The position numbers and the translations under genes were made by a program. A stretch of DNA of 64,000 nucleotides from the NCBI RefSeq assembly GCF_005877905.1, contig NZ_SWDV01000012.1, positions 1-64,000 of the forward strand, in the 5' to 3' direction. The stretch is from Pseudomonas nicosulfuronedens (GTDB taxonomy: Bacteria; Pseudomonadota; Gammaproteobacteria; Pseudomonadales; Pseudomonadaceae). Within the stretch, counting starts at the first letter, position 1. The number at the start of each line of letters is the position of its first letter. Positions 7,892-16,457 of this stretch are shown one piece after another. Below the pieces are notes generated by a model, which saw nothing but the letters and a program-made list of their open reading frames with translations, was not told where the DNA came from and ran no database searches.

Positions 7892-8482
7892 ATGAAAAAG
7901 ATCCTGCTGATCAATGGCGGCAAACAGTTCGCCCACTCCGACGGCCGCTACAACGCCACCCTGCATGAAGCTGCCATCGCGCACCTGGACCACGCCGGTT
8001 TCGACGTGAAGGAGACCTTCATCGACGGCGGCTACGACATCCAGGAAGAAGTGCAGAAAATGCTCTGGGCCGACGTCATCGTCTACCAGATGCCCGGCTG
8101 GTGGATGGGCGCGCCCTGGACCGTCAAGCAGTACCTCGACGAGGTGTTCACCGCCGGCCACGGCAGCCTCTACGCCAACGACGGCCGCACCCGCTCCGAC
8201 GCCTCGCAGAAGTACGGCAGCGGCGGCCTGCTGCATGGCAAGCAGTACATGATCTCGGCCACCTGGAACGCCCCGCAGCAGGCCTTCGACGACCCGACCG
8301 ATTTCTTCGAGGGCAAGGGCGTGGACGCGGTGTACTTCCCCTTCCACAAGGCCAACCAGTTCCTGGGCATGAGCCCGTTGCCGACCTTCCTCTGCGTGGA
8401 CGTGATGAAGCGCCCGAACATCGAGGGTGATGTGCAGCGCTACCAGCAGCACCTGAGCGAAGTGTTCGGCACCAAGGCCTGA
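7892..8482 (+). CDS. mdaB: NAD(P)H:quinone oxidoreductase MdaB
   Basis: A 196-residue flavodoxin-fold FAD enzyme: KKILLINGGKQFAHSDGRYN at the N-terminus, then the MPGWWMGAPWTVKQYLDEVF block and the GGLLHGKQYMISATWNAP block typical of MdaB. It reduces quinones by two electrons and protects against oxidative stress. The start follows GGGAG at proper spacing. The divergent neighbour encodes the quinol monooxygenase partner, so the pair may run a quinone/quinol cycle. Confidence 0.92.
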   Translation: MKKILLINGGKQFAHSDGRYNATLHEAAIAHLDHAGFDVKETFIDGGYDIQEEVQKMLWADVIVYQMPGWWMGAPWTVKQYLDEVFTAGHGSLYANDGRTRSDASQKYGSGGLLHGKQYMISATWNAPQQAFDDPTDFFEGKGVDAVYFPFHKANQFLGMSPLPTFLCVDVMKRPNIEGDVQRYQQHLSEVFGTKA

Positions 8483-8554
8483 TCGCCCCCATCCCGGTGC
8501 GTCATTCGTCCTGCGTGACGTTTCGCAGCGTAGATGCCGGTCGTATCGCAGAAC

Positions 8555-8637
8555 GTAGGATGGGTGGAGCTTGCGATACCCATCAGCAATCCCTCCACGG
8601 AAATCGATGGGTATCGCTGCACTCCACGCCATCCTAC
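8555..8637. repeat. Imperfect 83-base palindromic element, copy 1
   Basis: The element starts GTAGGATGGGTGGAGC and ends GCACTCCACGCCATCCTAC. The two ends are inverted copies, and internal arms GCGATACCCATC / GATGGGTATCGC extend the palindrome. A second copy lies at 51047-51126. It has no coding capacity. This looks like a dispersed intergenic element distinct from the REP family. Confidence 0.75.
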
Positions 8638-8731
8638 AAAATCGGGCAAGCCACCCAGCGCCTGGCATTGGGTTCAGGCCTGGAATCGGCTAGGCTTCGC
8701 CCTTTCCTACTGCCTGTTCAGGAGTTATCCC

Positions 8732-9013
8732 ATGGCCCGTGCATCCGCCCGTCACATCCTGGTTTCCAGCGAAGCCAAGTGCAATGAACTCAAAGCATCC
8801 ATCGAAGGCGGCGCCGACTTCGCCCAGGTGGCACGCGACAACTCCACCTGCCCGTCCGGCCGCAGCGGCGGCGACCTGGGCACCTTCCGCCCGGGCCAGA
8901 TGGTCCGCGAGTTCGACCAGGTCGTGTTCAGTGCCCCGCTGAACGTCGTCCAGGGTCCGGTGAAGACCCAGTTCGGCTACCACCTGGTGGAAGTGACCAG
9001 CCGCGAGGACTGA
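8732..9013 (+). CDS. ppiC: Peptidyl-prolyl cis-trans isomerase PpiC (parvulin)
   Basis: A 93-residue single-domain parvulin: ARHILV at the start, the central block ADFAQVARDNSTCPSG with GGDLGTFRPGQMV, and FGYHLVEV at the end. Length and order match cytoplasmic PpiC, which catalyses Xaa-Pro bond isomerisation. AGGAG precedes the ATG at 8732. It is a single-gene unit. Confidence 0.95.
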   Translation: MARASARHILVSSEAKCNELKASIEGGADFAQVARDNSTCPSGRSGGDLGTFRPGQMVREFDQVVFSAPLNVVQGPVKTQFGYHLVEVTSRED

Positions 9014-9071
9014 TCCGCTTCGCCCGCGCCGCGCCCATTTTGGGGGGCGGCGCATCCCCTCCCTCCCCGCG

Positions 9072-9704
9072 TTACACCGGCCCGCCCCGGGCCACCAGCA
9101 TCACGCCAAGCCCCACCAGGATCGAGCCGCATACCCGCGGCATCAGGCGTTGCCCCCGCCCCTTGCCCAACGCCCCGAGCAGTAGCGCAGCGAACAGCAC
9201 GGCCAGCACGTCAGCGGTGGAGAACACCAGGTTGACGATCATCCCGAGGATGAAGAACTGCAGGCTCACCGGCAGGCTTGCGGACGGGTCGACGAACTGC
9301 GGCAGGAAGGTCAGGAAGAACAGCGCCGTCTTGGGGTTGAGCACCTCCACTATGATGCTGTCGCGCAGCACCTTCGGTCGTGCTTCGCCCACTTCCTCAC
9401 CACTGGCACCCAGGCGGTGCCGGCCGAAGATCATCGTGCCGCCGAGCCAGATCAGGTAGGCGGCCCCGGCCAGCTTCAGCGTGAGGTACAGATGGGGGGC
9501 GTGGTGCAGCAGCGCGGCGAGGCCGGCGCTGGCGGCGAGGATGTGTGCGTAGCAACCCAGGTGGATGCCCAGTGCGGCGTGCAGGCCGGCGCGGCGGCCG
9601 TGGGCGAGAGTCTGCGAGGTCATGTAGAGGATGGCCGGGCCGGGCATGCAGGCGAAGGCCAGCGTCGCCACGGCGAACGAGGCCCAATAGGCAGGCAGTG
9701 TCAT
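9072..9704 (-). CDS. LysE/RhtB family amino-acid exporter
   Basis: A 210-residue membrane protein with about six TM helices, a standard LysE/RhtB length. The family signature is at the N-terminus (CMPGPAILYMTSQTLAHGRRAGLHAALGI). It should export an amino acid or a derivative, but the substrate cannot be read from sequence. The start at 9704 places the first helix at the N-terminus, as in the family. Confidence 0.88.
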   Translation of the reverse strand: MTLPAYWASFAVATLAFACMPGPAILYMTSQTLAHGRRAGLHAALGIHLGCYAHILAASAGLAALLHHAPHLYLTLKLAGAAYLIWLGGTMIFGRHRLGASGEEVGEARPKVLRDSIIVEVLNPKTALFFLTFLPQFVDPSASLPVSLQFFILGMIVNLVFSTADVLAVLFAALLLGALGKGRGQRLMPRVCGSILVGLGVMLVARGGPV

Positions 9705-9909
9705 GGTGTGATCCTTCCCTTGATCGGGTATCGGCCGATGCGCATCAAGGCAACATCTGGTCCGTGTCGGGAAGGTTAGGGAGTGCAGCAGGTCGGGCAC
9801 ATACGACAGTTGCCGTATTTTTTCCGGTAGTGCGCAGCGCTAGTCTCTATCGGAACGACTCACCGACAGGACGCGCGGCATGCGCACGCAGGCAGACCAC
9901 AGGTTCGAC

Positions 9910-10569
9910 TCAGGCACTGGGAACGCCCAGGCGGACGGCATAGGCCGCGAGTTCCGCGGTGCTGTGCAGGTCGAGCTTGCGCATGAGGTTCTCGCGGTGC
10001 TTGCGCACGGTCAGCGGGCTGATGCTGAAGTGCTCGGCGATTTCCCGCGAGCTGCGGCCCTGGGCGGCCAGGGAAAGGATCTGCCGTTCGCGCTTGGTGA
10101 GCTCAACCGCACAGAGCAGGTCGGCCTCGCCCTGCGGGCGCCTGGAAGGCCTTTCCAGCTGGAAGCGCAGGCTGCGCGCCAGGTAGTGCTGACCGCTGCG
10201 CAGGGCGGCAATCGCCTCGAGCAGTTCGCCGGTGTCCTCGCCCTTGCTCAGGTAGCCGTGCACCCCGGCATCGAGCACCGAACGTACGGTAGCCAGTTCA
10301 GTGTTCGCGGTGAGCACCAGTATTCTCAGCCGAGGGTGACGCTGGCGCAGCTCATGGATGAACTGCAGCCGGTTGAGACCAGGCATGTTCAGGTCAAGCA
10401 GGAGAAGATCCGCCCGTTGTTCTTCCAGCAGCGCCTGCAGACGCTGACCGTCAGCGGCCTCACCGACCACCTCGACCCCAACCAGGGTCGACAGCAACAG
10501 ACGCAGTCCATCCCTGACTATGCCGTGGTCATCGGCGATGAGCACCCGCAGTTCGTGCTTCCCTTCCAT
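9910..10569 (-). CDS. LuxR/FixJ-type response regulator
   Basis: A 219-residue response regulator. An N-terminal receiver domain has the acidic pair DD at 13-14, phospho-acceptor D59 (LLLLDLNMPG) and a conserved lysine near YLSKGED. The C-terminal GerE helix-turn-helix is LTKRERQILSLAAQG then SPLTVRKHRENLMRKL. The ATG at 10569 follows GGAGA. A hybrid sensor kinase is divergently encoded with 27 bases between start codons, so the two probably form one system. Confidence 0.92.
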   Translation of the reverse strand: MEGKHELRVLIADDHGIVRDGLRLLLSTLVGVEVVGEAADGQRLQALLEEQRADLLLLDLNMPGLNRLQFIHELRQRHPRLRILVLTANTELATVRSVLDAGVHGYLSKGEDTGELLEAIAALRSGQHYLARSLRFQLERPSRRPQGEADLLCAVELTKRERQILSLAAQGRSSREIAEHFSISPLTVRKHRENLMRKLDLHSTAELAAYAVRLGVPSA

Positions 10570-10596
10570 CTTTCGTCTCCCTGAGGCATTCCGGAC

Positions 10597-12354
10597 ATGC
10601 ACAACAACCTGCAGCAGCGCGATCTGGTCGATCTCTTGTTCCGCCAATCGTACGCTGTGCTCTTCGCCAACCTGGTGATTCCCCTGCCGGTGCTGTACAT
10701 CTTCCGCAACGCCCTGTCGCCGACGGCGATGGTCTGCTGGTTGGCCGCGCTCTACGCGCTCACGCTGGGCCGGATTGTCCTGGCACGCGCGTACTTCCGG
10801 CAAGCCCCTGCGCACACGCTGGGTAAAAACTGGCTGTGGGGCAACACGCTGCTGTCCTGGTCCAGCAGCCTGCTATGGGGCTGGCTGGGCTGGGCCGGGT
10901 TCGCCCATGGCGACCCGCAGCTGTTCGCCTTCACCTGCATCGTGCTCACGGGCCTGGTGTGCGGTGCGGTGCCGTCCCTGTCGGCCTATCCCCCGGCCTA
11001 CATCGGCTCACTCACGGCCATGCTGCTGCCCCTGCTGGTGCTGTGCCTGAGCGTCGCCGACGAGCAGCACACCACCTACAGCTTCTTCATCGTCTGCCTC
11101 GCCGGGGTCAACCTCTACTACAGCCGGGTAACCTACCGCAGCCTGTGCGAGACCATCCGCCTGCGCCAGGAGAACTCCGAGCTGGTGCAGAGCCTGCGCG
11201 AACAGCGCGATCGGGCGCGCTCTGCCGACCAGGCAAAATCCCGCTTCCTTGCCGCCGCCAGCCACGACCTGCGCCAGCCCATTCATGCCCTCGGGCTATT
11301 CGTTGGCGCGCTCTCCGCCCTCGCCGAGCGCGGTCCGGTGGACTCTCGCCAGGCACGCGATATCGCCACGCGCCTGCGCGCCATGCTCGGCAACCTGGGC
11401 GACCTGCTCAACGGCCTGCTGGACATCTCGCGTCTGGACGCCGGCGTAGTGCCTGTGGCGCGCGAGCCGATCTCGCTGCACAAGCTGTTCGCCGACCTGC
11501 AGGAGGAGTTCGCCGGCACCGCCCGCGAACGCGAACTGCGCTGGCGCGTGCAGGACAGCCGGCAGTGGGTGGACAGCGACCCGCTGCTGCTCAAGCGCGT
11601 ACTCGACAACCTGCTGAGCAATGCCTTCCGCTATACCCAGGACGGAGGCGTACTGCTGGGGTGTCGGCGACGTGGCGCGGAACTGGAAATCCAGGTGCTC
11701 GACACCGGCATCGGCATCCATTCCAGTCAGCAGGAAGTGATCTTCGACGAGTTCGTCCAGCTGCATAACGCCGAACGCGACCGCAAGCAGGGGCTCGGCC
11801 TGGGCCTGGCCATCGTGCGCCACACCGCACGCCTGCTCGGCCATCCCCTGGCGCTGACCTCGCAACCCGGCCGGGGAACCTGTTTCAGCCTGCGCGTACC
11901 GCTGACCGAGGCTCCGCTACAGGCCCCCTCGATGCCGCTGGCCGAAACCTGTCGCGGCCCCGAGCTGGGCATCATGGTGGTGGAGGATGAGTTTGACGTG
12001 CTGCAGGGGCTGTGCAAGCTGCTCGAGGTCTGGGGTCATCGCGTATACCCCGGCACCAGCGCCCTCCTCGCCTGCCAGCGCCATATCGAAGCCAGCCGCT
12101 GCGGCCGCGCCCCCGTCGACCTGATCCTCAGCGACTACCGCCTGGGTGAGGGCCAGACCGGCGCAGACGCCGTCCGGCGTATCCGCAGCTATCTCTCGCG
12201 CAAGGTGCCCGCGCTGATCATCACCGGGGACACCTCCCCCGAGCGCCTGCGTGAAGCCGCCGCCAGCGGCAGCCAGCTGTTGCACAAGCCGCTGGACACC
12301 GATCAGCTGCGCGCCGCCATCGCCAGCAGTCAGGAACTGACCAGTTCCGCCTGA
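10597..12354 (+). CDS. Hybrid sensor histidine kinase with receiver domain
   Basis: A 585-residue protein. About six TM helices in residues 20-185 form an integral-membrane sensor, followed by a short coiled coil, HisKA with SHDLRQP (H223), HATPase with DNLLSNAFRYT, DTGIGI and GLGLGLAIV, and a C-terminal receiver with D513 (LILSDYRLG). Phosphate could go to its own receiver or to the divergent LuxR-type regulator. The stimulus is unknown. The start is only 27 bases from the partner's start. Confidence 0.92.
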   Translation: MHNNLQQRDLVDLLFRQSYAVLFANLVIPLPVLYIFRNALSPTAMVCWLAALYALTLGRIVLARAYFRQAPAHTLGKNWLWGNTLLSWSSSLLWGWLGWAGFAHGDPQLFAFTCIVLTGLVCGAVPSLSAYPPAYIGSLTAMLLPLLVLCLSVADEQHTTYSFFIVCLAGVNLYYSRVTYRSLCETIRLRQENSELVQSLREQRDRARSADQAKSRFLAAASHDLRQPIHALGLFVGALSALAERGPVDSRQARDIATRLRAMLGNLGDLLNGLLDISRLDAGVVPVAREPISLHKLFADLQEEFAGTARERELRWRVQDSRQWVDSDPLLLKRVLDNLLSNAFRYTQDGGVLLGCRRRGAELEIQVLDTGIGIHSSQQEVIFDEFVQLHNAERDRKQGLGLGLAIVRHTARLLGHPLALTSQPGRGTCFSLRVPLTEAPLQAPSMPLAETCRGPELGIMVVEDEFDVLQGLCKLLEVWGHRVYPGTSALLACQRHIEASRCGRAPVDLILSDYRLGEGQTGADAVRRIRSYLSRKVPALIITGDTSPERLREAAASGSQLLHKPLDTDQLRAAIASSQELTSSA

Positions 12355-12490
12355 AAACTGGCGCCAGGCCTTGTACCATGCGGGCTACGCCGACTCATCC
12401 GGGGCTAAAGTCGCGGCTGGTTCGGCCGATGCAATGGGTGAAACGAATCGGCAATAGCCTTCGTGCCTCACCACTAGAGAAAGCCCACGA

Positions 12491-13807
12491 ATGTTCAACT
12501 CGCGTCTGAAGCAGGAACTGGCCGCCCTGCGTGAAGAACTCGCCTCCGTCGAAGAGATCCGCGCCAGCCTCGACGAGGAAATGCTCGTGCTGTTCCTCGA
12601 CCCTCGGGGCCGCATCGAGTCGGTGAACAGCAACTTCGAGAAGGAAATGCTCCACCGCGGCGAACAGCTCAAGGGCCGTCCGCTGCTGGACCTGATTCCC
12701 GACCATGTCCGCGGGCTGGACTTCCATCTGAAGGTAAAGCACGCCATTGAGCGCGGCGAACACCTGGCCGGGGTGATCCGACTGCTTCGTGGTGACGGCG
12801 AAGAAGCCTGGCTGCGCTCGATCCTGCAGCCGGTGCACGACGGCACCGGTGCGATCCAGCGTTTCTCGATCTACGCCAGCGACCTGACCCGCACCATCGA
12901 GAACTCCCGCGAGCACGAGAACCTGATCGAGGCGCTGCAACGCTCCACCGCAGTGATCGAATTCAACCTGCAGGGCGAAGTGCTCGCCGCCAACGACCGC
13001 TTCCTCAACGCCATGGGCTATGGCCTGTCGCAGATCCAGGGCAAGCATCACCGGATGTTCTGCGAGCCCAGCGAGTACAACTCGTCGCAGTACGAAGCCT
13101 TCTGGGCCAAGCTGCGTCGCGGCGAGTTCGTCACCGGTCGCTTCAAGCGCATCGACAGCCGTGGCCATGAAGTCTGGCTGGAGGCCTCCTACAACCCGAT
13201 CATCGACGCCCACGACCGCCTCTACAAAGTGGTGAAGTTCGCCACCGTGATCACCGAGCAGGTGCACCGCGAGAACGCCGTCGCCCAGGCCGCGACCATC
13301 GCCTTCGATACCTCGCAGACTACCGACGACAGCGCCACCAAGGGCGCCGCCGTGGTGCAGCAGACGGTCGAGGTGATGCGTGAACTGGCCGACCGCATGC
13401 AGGAGGCCGCCCAGGGCATCGAGGCCCTGGACCGCCAGTCCCAGGCCATCGGCGCGCTGGTGCAAAGCATCCGCAGCATCGCCGACCAGACCAACCTGCT
13501 GGCGCTCAACGCCGCCATCGAAGCCGCCCGCGCGGGCGACCAGGGACGCGGCTTTGCTGTGGTCGCCGACGAGGTGCGCCAACTCGCCTCGCGTACCAGC
13601 GCCGCCACCGAGGAAATCACTCGCGTGGTGGAACAGAACCAGCACCTGGCCGGCCAGGCCGTGGCCATGATCGACCGCGGCAAGCAGCAGGCCGAGCTGG
13701 GCCTGGAGCTGTCCGGGCAGGCTGGTACGGTGATCATCGAGATCCAGGACAGCGCCCAGCGCGTGGTCAACGCCGTGGGCCAGTTCGCCAACCAGTTGTC
13801 GACCTGA
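12491..13807 (+). CDS. Soluble PAS-PAS chemoreceptor, BdlA-like
   Basis: A 438-residue protein without TM segments. Two PAS domains (about residues 25-135 and 145-260) are followed by an MCP signalling domain whose tip is [21 protein letters not shown] with the flanking [12 protein letters not shown]. The architecture and size match P. aeruginosa BdlA (about 417 residues), which links oxygen/redox or nutrient cues to biofilm dispersion. Whether it acts in chemotaxis or dispersion is inferred. A PilT/PilU-type ATPase gene follows after 114 bases. Confidence 0.85.
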   Translation: MFNSRLKQELAALREELASVEEIRASLDEEMLVLFLDPRGRIESVNSNFEKEMLHRGEQLKGRPLLDLIPDHVRGLDFHLKVKHAIERGEHLAGVIRLLRGDGEEAWLRSILQPVHDGTGAIQRFSIYASDLTRTIENSREHENLIEALQRSTAVIEFNLQGEVLAANDRFLNAMGYGLSQIQGKHHRMFCEPSEYNSSQYEAFWAKLRRGEFVTGRFKRIDSRGHEVWLEASYNPIIDAHDRLYKVVKFATVITEQVHRENAVAQAATIAFDTSQTTDDSATKGAAVVQQTVEVMRELADRMQEAAQGIEALDRQSQAIGALVQSIRSIADQTNLLALNAAIEAARAGDQGRGFAVVADEVRQLASRTSAATEEITRVVEQNQHLAGQAVAMIDRGKQQAELGLELSGQAGTVIIEIQDSAQRVVNAVGQFANQLST

Positions 13808-13921
13808 GGTGCTTCCCTGCGGCACGTCAACACGGCGTGCCGCAGCCTCCCCTAGGCTCCCGTCCGGCATTGCGGCTAGGCTCAATGCAGATGCGCACTC
13901 TCGCCATCCAAGGACGATCCC

Positions 13922-15037
13922 ATGAGCAACACTCCCCTCCCCGACGTCATCCAGTACCTGCGCCTGCTACCCGAGCGCGGCGGCTCGGACATGTTCTTCA
14001 GCGTCGGCGCACCGCCGCACCTGAAAGCCGAAGGCCACAGCCAGCCGGCAGACGATCGCGTGCTGCAGAACGGTGAAGTGAAGACCCTGGCCTGGCAACT
14101 GATGTCGCCGGCCCAGGCGCAGGACTTCGAGCGCGATCTGGAAATGAACCTGGCGCTGAGCGTGCCGGACGTCGGGCGCTTCCGCGCGAACATCTACTTC
14201 CAGCGTGGCGAAGTGGCCATGGTGGTACGCCTGATCAAGCAGGTGATCCCCGACGTCACCTCCCTCGGCCTGCCGTCGATCCTCGACAAGCTGGCCATGC
14301 AGGACCGCGGGCTGATCCTGGTGATCGGCGCGGCCGGCGCAGGCAAATCCACCACCCTGGCGAGCATGCTGGACTTCCGCAATCGCCACCGCTCCGGGCA
14401 CATCGTCTGCATCGAGGACCCCATCGAGTTCCTCCACACGCACAAGAAATCGATCATCGACCAGCGCGAGGTCGGCCTGGATACCCACAGCTACGAGGAC
14501 GCCCTGCGCAACGTCCTGCGCGAAGCGCCGGACGTGATCATGCTCGGCGAGATCCGTGACGCCGCCACCATGCAGCACGCACTGCACTATGCCGAGACCG
14601 GCCACCTGTGCGTCGCCACCCTGCACGGCACCAGCTGCCGCCACGCCATCGAGCGCGTCACCCGTTTCTTCCCTGACGAGGCGCGCCCGCAGGTACTGGC
14701 CGACCTGTCACAGAACATCCTCGCGCTGGTCGGCCAGCGCCTGGTGCCCGGCACCCATCAGCGCCGCGCCGTGGCGGTGGAGCTGGTGCTGGGCACGCCG
14801 CACATCCGCGGCATCATCCAGCGTGACGAGCTGCCCGAGCTCAAGGGCGCGGTGGAACGCGCGCTGGAAAGCGGCATGCAGAGCTTCGACCAGAGCCTCT
14901 ATAAACTCCTGGAGGAAGGCCGGGTGAGCGTGAGCGATGCGCTGAAGTTCGCCGACTCGCGCACCGATCTCGCGCTGAAGATCAAGCTGGAGCGCGGCAT
15001 GGACGACGACAGCATCGGACCTGCGTTCGGCAGTTGA
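13922..15037 (+). CDS. PilT/PilU family type IV pilus retraction ATPase, orphan
   Basis: A 371-residue secretion ATPase of the PilT/PilU branch. It has Walker A GAAGAGKST near residue 140, the Asp box, Walker B MLGEIRD and the His box HGTSCRHAIERV. The C-terminal extension and overall length are closer to PilU than PilT. No pilT or other pilus gene is adjacent, whereas pilT and pilU are normally neighbours, so this is an extra paralogue or a displaced pilU. Confidence 0.85.
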   Translation: MSNTPLPDVIQYLRLLPERGGSDMFFSVGAPPHLKAEGHSQPADDRVLQNGEVKTLAWQLMSPAQAQDFERDLEMNLALSVPDVGRFRANIYFQRGEVAMVVRLIKQVIPDVTSLGLPSILDKLAMQDRGLILVIGAAGAGKSTTLASMLDFRNRHRSGHIVCIEDPIEFLHTHKKSIIDQREVGLDTHSYEDALRNVLREAPDVIMLGEIRDAATMQHALHYAETGHLCVATLHGTSCRHAIERVTRFFPDEARPQVLADLSQNILALVGQRLVPGTHQRRAVAVELVLGTPHIRGIIQRDELPELKGAVERALESGMQSFDQSLYKLLEEGRVSVSDALKFADSRTDLALKIKLERGMDDDSIGPAFGS

Positions 15038-15057
15038 GGTTATCCGAGCTGCTTTCC

Positions 15058-15135
15058 GTAGGAGCGAGCTTGCTCGCGAACACAGCTCGCCGGCGGGCAC
15101 GGCCTGAAGCGGTTCGCGAGCAAGCTCGCTCCTAC
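15058..15135. repeat. REP pair
   Basis: GTAGGAGCGAGCTTGCTCGC (start) and its inverted copy at the end form a facing REP pair with a short spacer. The right arm contains the stop codon of the next gene on the minus strand (15132-15134). The same family recurs at 20654, 21777, 35043, 41098 and 63427, plus a half copy at 51144. Confidence 0.9.
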
Positions 15136-16352
15136 AGCAATGGTTCGATATCCACGCTCTCCGCCATCACCCGGTTCCCCGCATCGCTGGGGTGCAGGTG
15201 GTCGCCGCTGTCGTAGGCCGGCAGCAGGCGCAGCGGGTGGCTGGGATCGCGCAGTCGCGCATCCAGGTCCACCACGGCATCGAACTCGCCGCTCTCGCGA
15301 ATCCACTGGTTCAGCCGTTGGCGAAGCGCTTCCTTGTTGGCCGCGTGGTAGTTCTCGATGGGCGACCCGCTGAGCGCGTGCTCGAACGGCAGGATGGTCG
15401 CACCCATGAGGCGCACGCCGCGGACATGGGCCTGGGCGATCAGCTGGCGGTAGCCGGCGACCAGATCCTCGTACTGCACCAGCGGGTTGTTCGGCGCAAA
15501 AGTGCTGCCGGGCCAGGAAATGTCATTGATCCCCAGCAGGACGATGGCCGCCTTCACGCCCGGCTTGCCCAGTACATCGCGCTGGAAACGCACCAGGGCG
15601 CTCTGCCCCATGCCGTCGGAGAGCAGGCGCGCGCCGGAGATGCCGGCATTGATCACGCCCACGTCATGCGCCGCCAGCCGCTGCGCCAGCACGTCCGGCC
15701 AGCGCTGGTTGCCGTCCAGGCTGGCGCCGCGGCCGTCGGTGATCGAGTCGCCGAGCACCGCCACCACCGGGCGCGCTTCGGCGTTCTCCACCAGCACGTC
15801 GGCAAGGAACAGCCGCGCTTCCACCTTGCCGTCCGCCGGCAGGTGCGCAGCGTCGAGTTGCTCACCCGGCCCGCCGTAGACGCGCTGCTTGCCGTCCCAA
15901 TGGAAGCTTTCGATGGCGGTGGGCTGCGGCAGGTAGATCGACACGGCCAATTCGCCCAGCGGTGGGACAGCAAGATCCAGCGGGTCGCTGAGCAGTTCGG
16001 CGCCCGGCGCGATATACGCCGTGGGCTGGCCGGCGAAGCTCAGGCGGCGGCTCGGCCCATCGAGCCGCCCGGCCGACGCGGCGAGTGCCACGGTGACACC
16101 ACCGATAGCCACCGGCTGGCTGCCATAGGCGTTGGACAGCGCGATGCGCACGCGCTGGCCACCCAGGCTGACCTTCACGCTCTGCCGTAGCGTGTGGTTG
16201 CCGATCACCGGCGGCACGCCCAGCGGCAACGGTACTTCCCTGCCCCAGGTGCGCTGCGGGCTGGCGCTCCAGGTCGCCTGCCAGTGTCCTTCCTCGGCCT
16301 GCGCCAGCGGCAGGGTCAGGCTGATCAGGGCGGAGAGCAGCAATCTTTTCAT
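15132..16352 (-). CDS. Secreted SGNH/GDSL hydrolase
   Basis: A 406-residue exported esterase with a signal peptide (MKRLLLSALISLTLPLAQA). It has an N-terminal beta domain of about 170 residues, then the SGNH core: VLGDSITDGRG (nucleophile Ser), NAGISG (Gly), GINDI (Asn) and DHLHPSDAG (Asp/His). It should hydrolyse an ester, possibly a carbohydrate acetyl ester; the substrate is unknown. The TAG stop lies inside a REP arm. A LysR regulator is divergent, 105 bases away. Confidence 0.9.
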   Translation of the reverse strand: MKRLLLSALISLTLPLAQAEEGHWQATWSASPQRTWGREVPLPLGVPPVIGNHTLRQSVKVSLGGQRVRIALSNAYGSQPVAIGGVTVALAASAGRLDGPSRRLSFAGQPTAYIAPGAELLSDPLDLAVPPLGELAVSIYLPQPTAIESFHWDGKQRVYGGPGEQLDAAHLPADGKVEARLFLADVLVENAEARPVVAVLGDSITDGRGASLDGNQRWPDVLAQRLAAHDVGVINAGISGARLLSDGMGQSALVRFQRDVLGKPGVKAAIVLLGINDISWPGSTFAPNNPLVQYEDLVAGYRQLIAQAHVRGVRLMGATILPFEHALSGSPIENYHAANKEALRQRLNQWIRESGEFDAVVDLDARLRDPSHPLRLLPAYDSGDHLHPSDAGNRVMAESVDIEPLL

Positions 16353-16437
16353 GGCGTTCCTCGATATCGGCGATGGGATGGCCACAGACTCAGCCATTCC
16401 CATTCACGGCGGTAGACGGCATATTTGCAGATCCGTC

Positions 16438-16452
16438 ATTCGATAAACGAAT
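16438..16452. promoter_or_regulatory. Palindrome between SGNH hydrolase and LysR genes
   Basis: ATTCGATAAACGAAT is a perfect palindrome apart from its 5-base centre, lying just before the LysR start codon in a 105-base divergent intergenic region. It is a good candidate operator for the LysR protein. Confidence 0.5.
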
Positions 16453-16457
16453 AGGAC

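Noticed and set aside
9880-10584. Long plus-strand frame opposite the response regulator
   Set aside because: It is an antisense shadow of the LuxR-type regulator gene, which has clear receiver and helix-turn-helix motifs.
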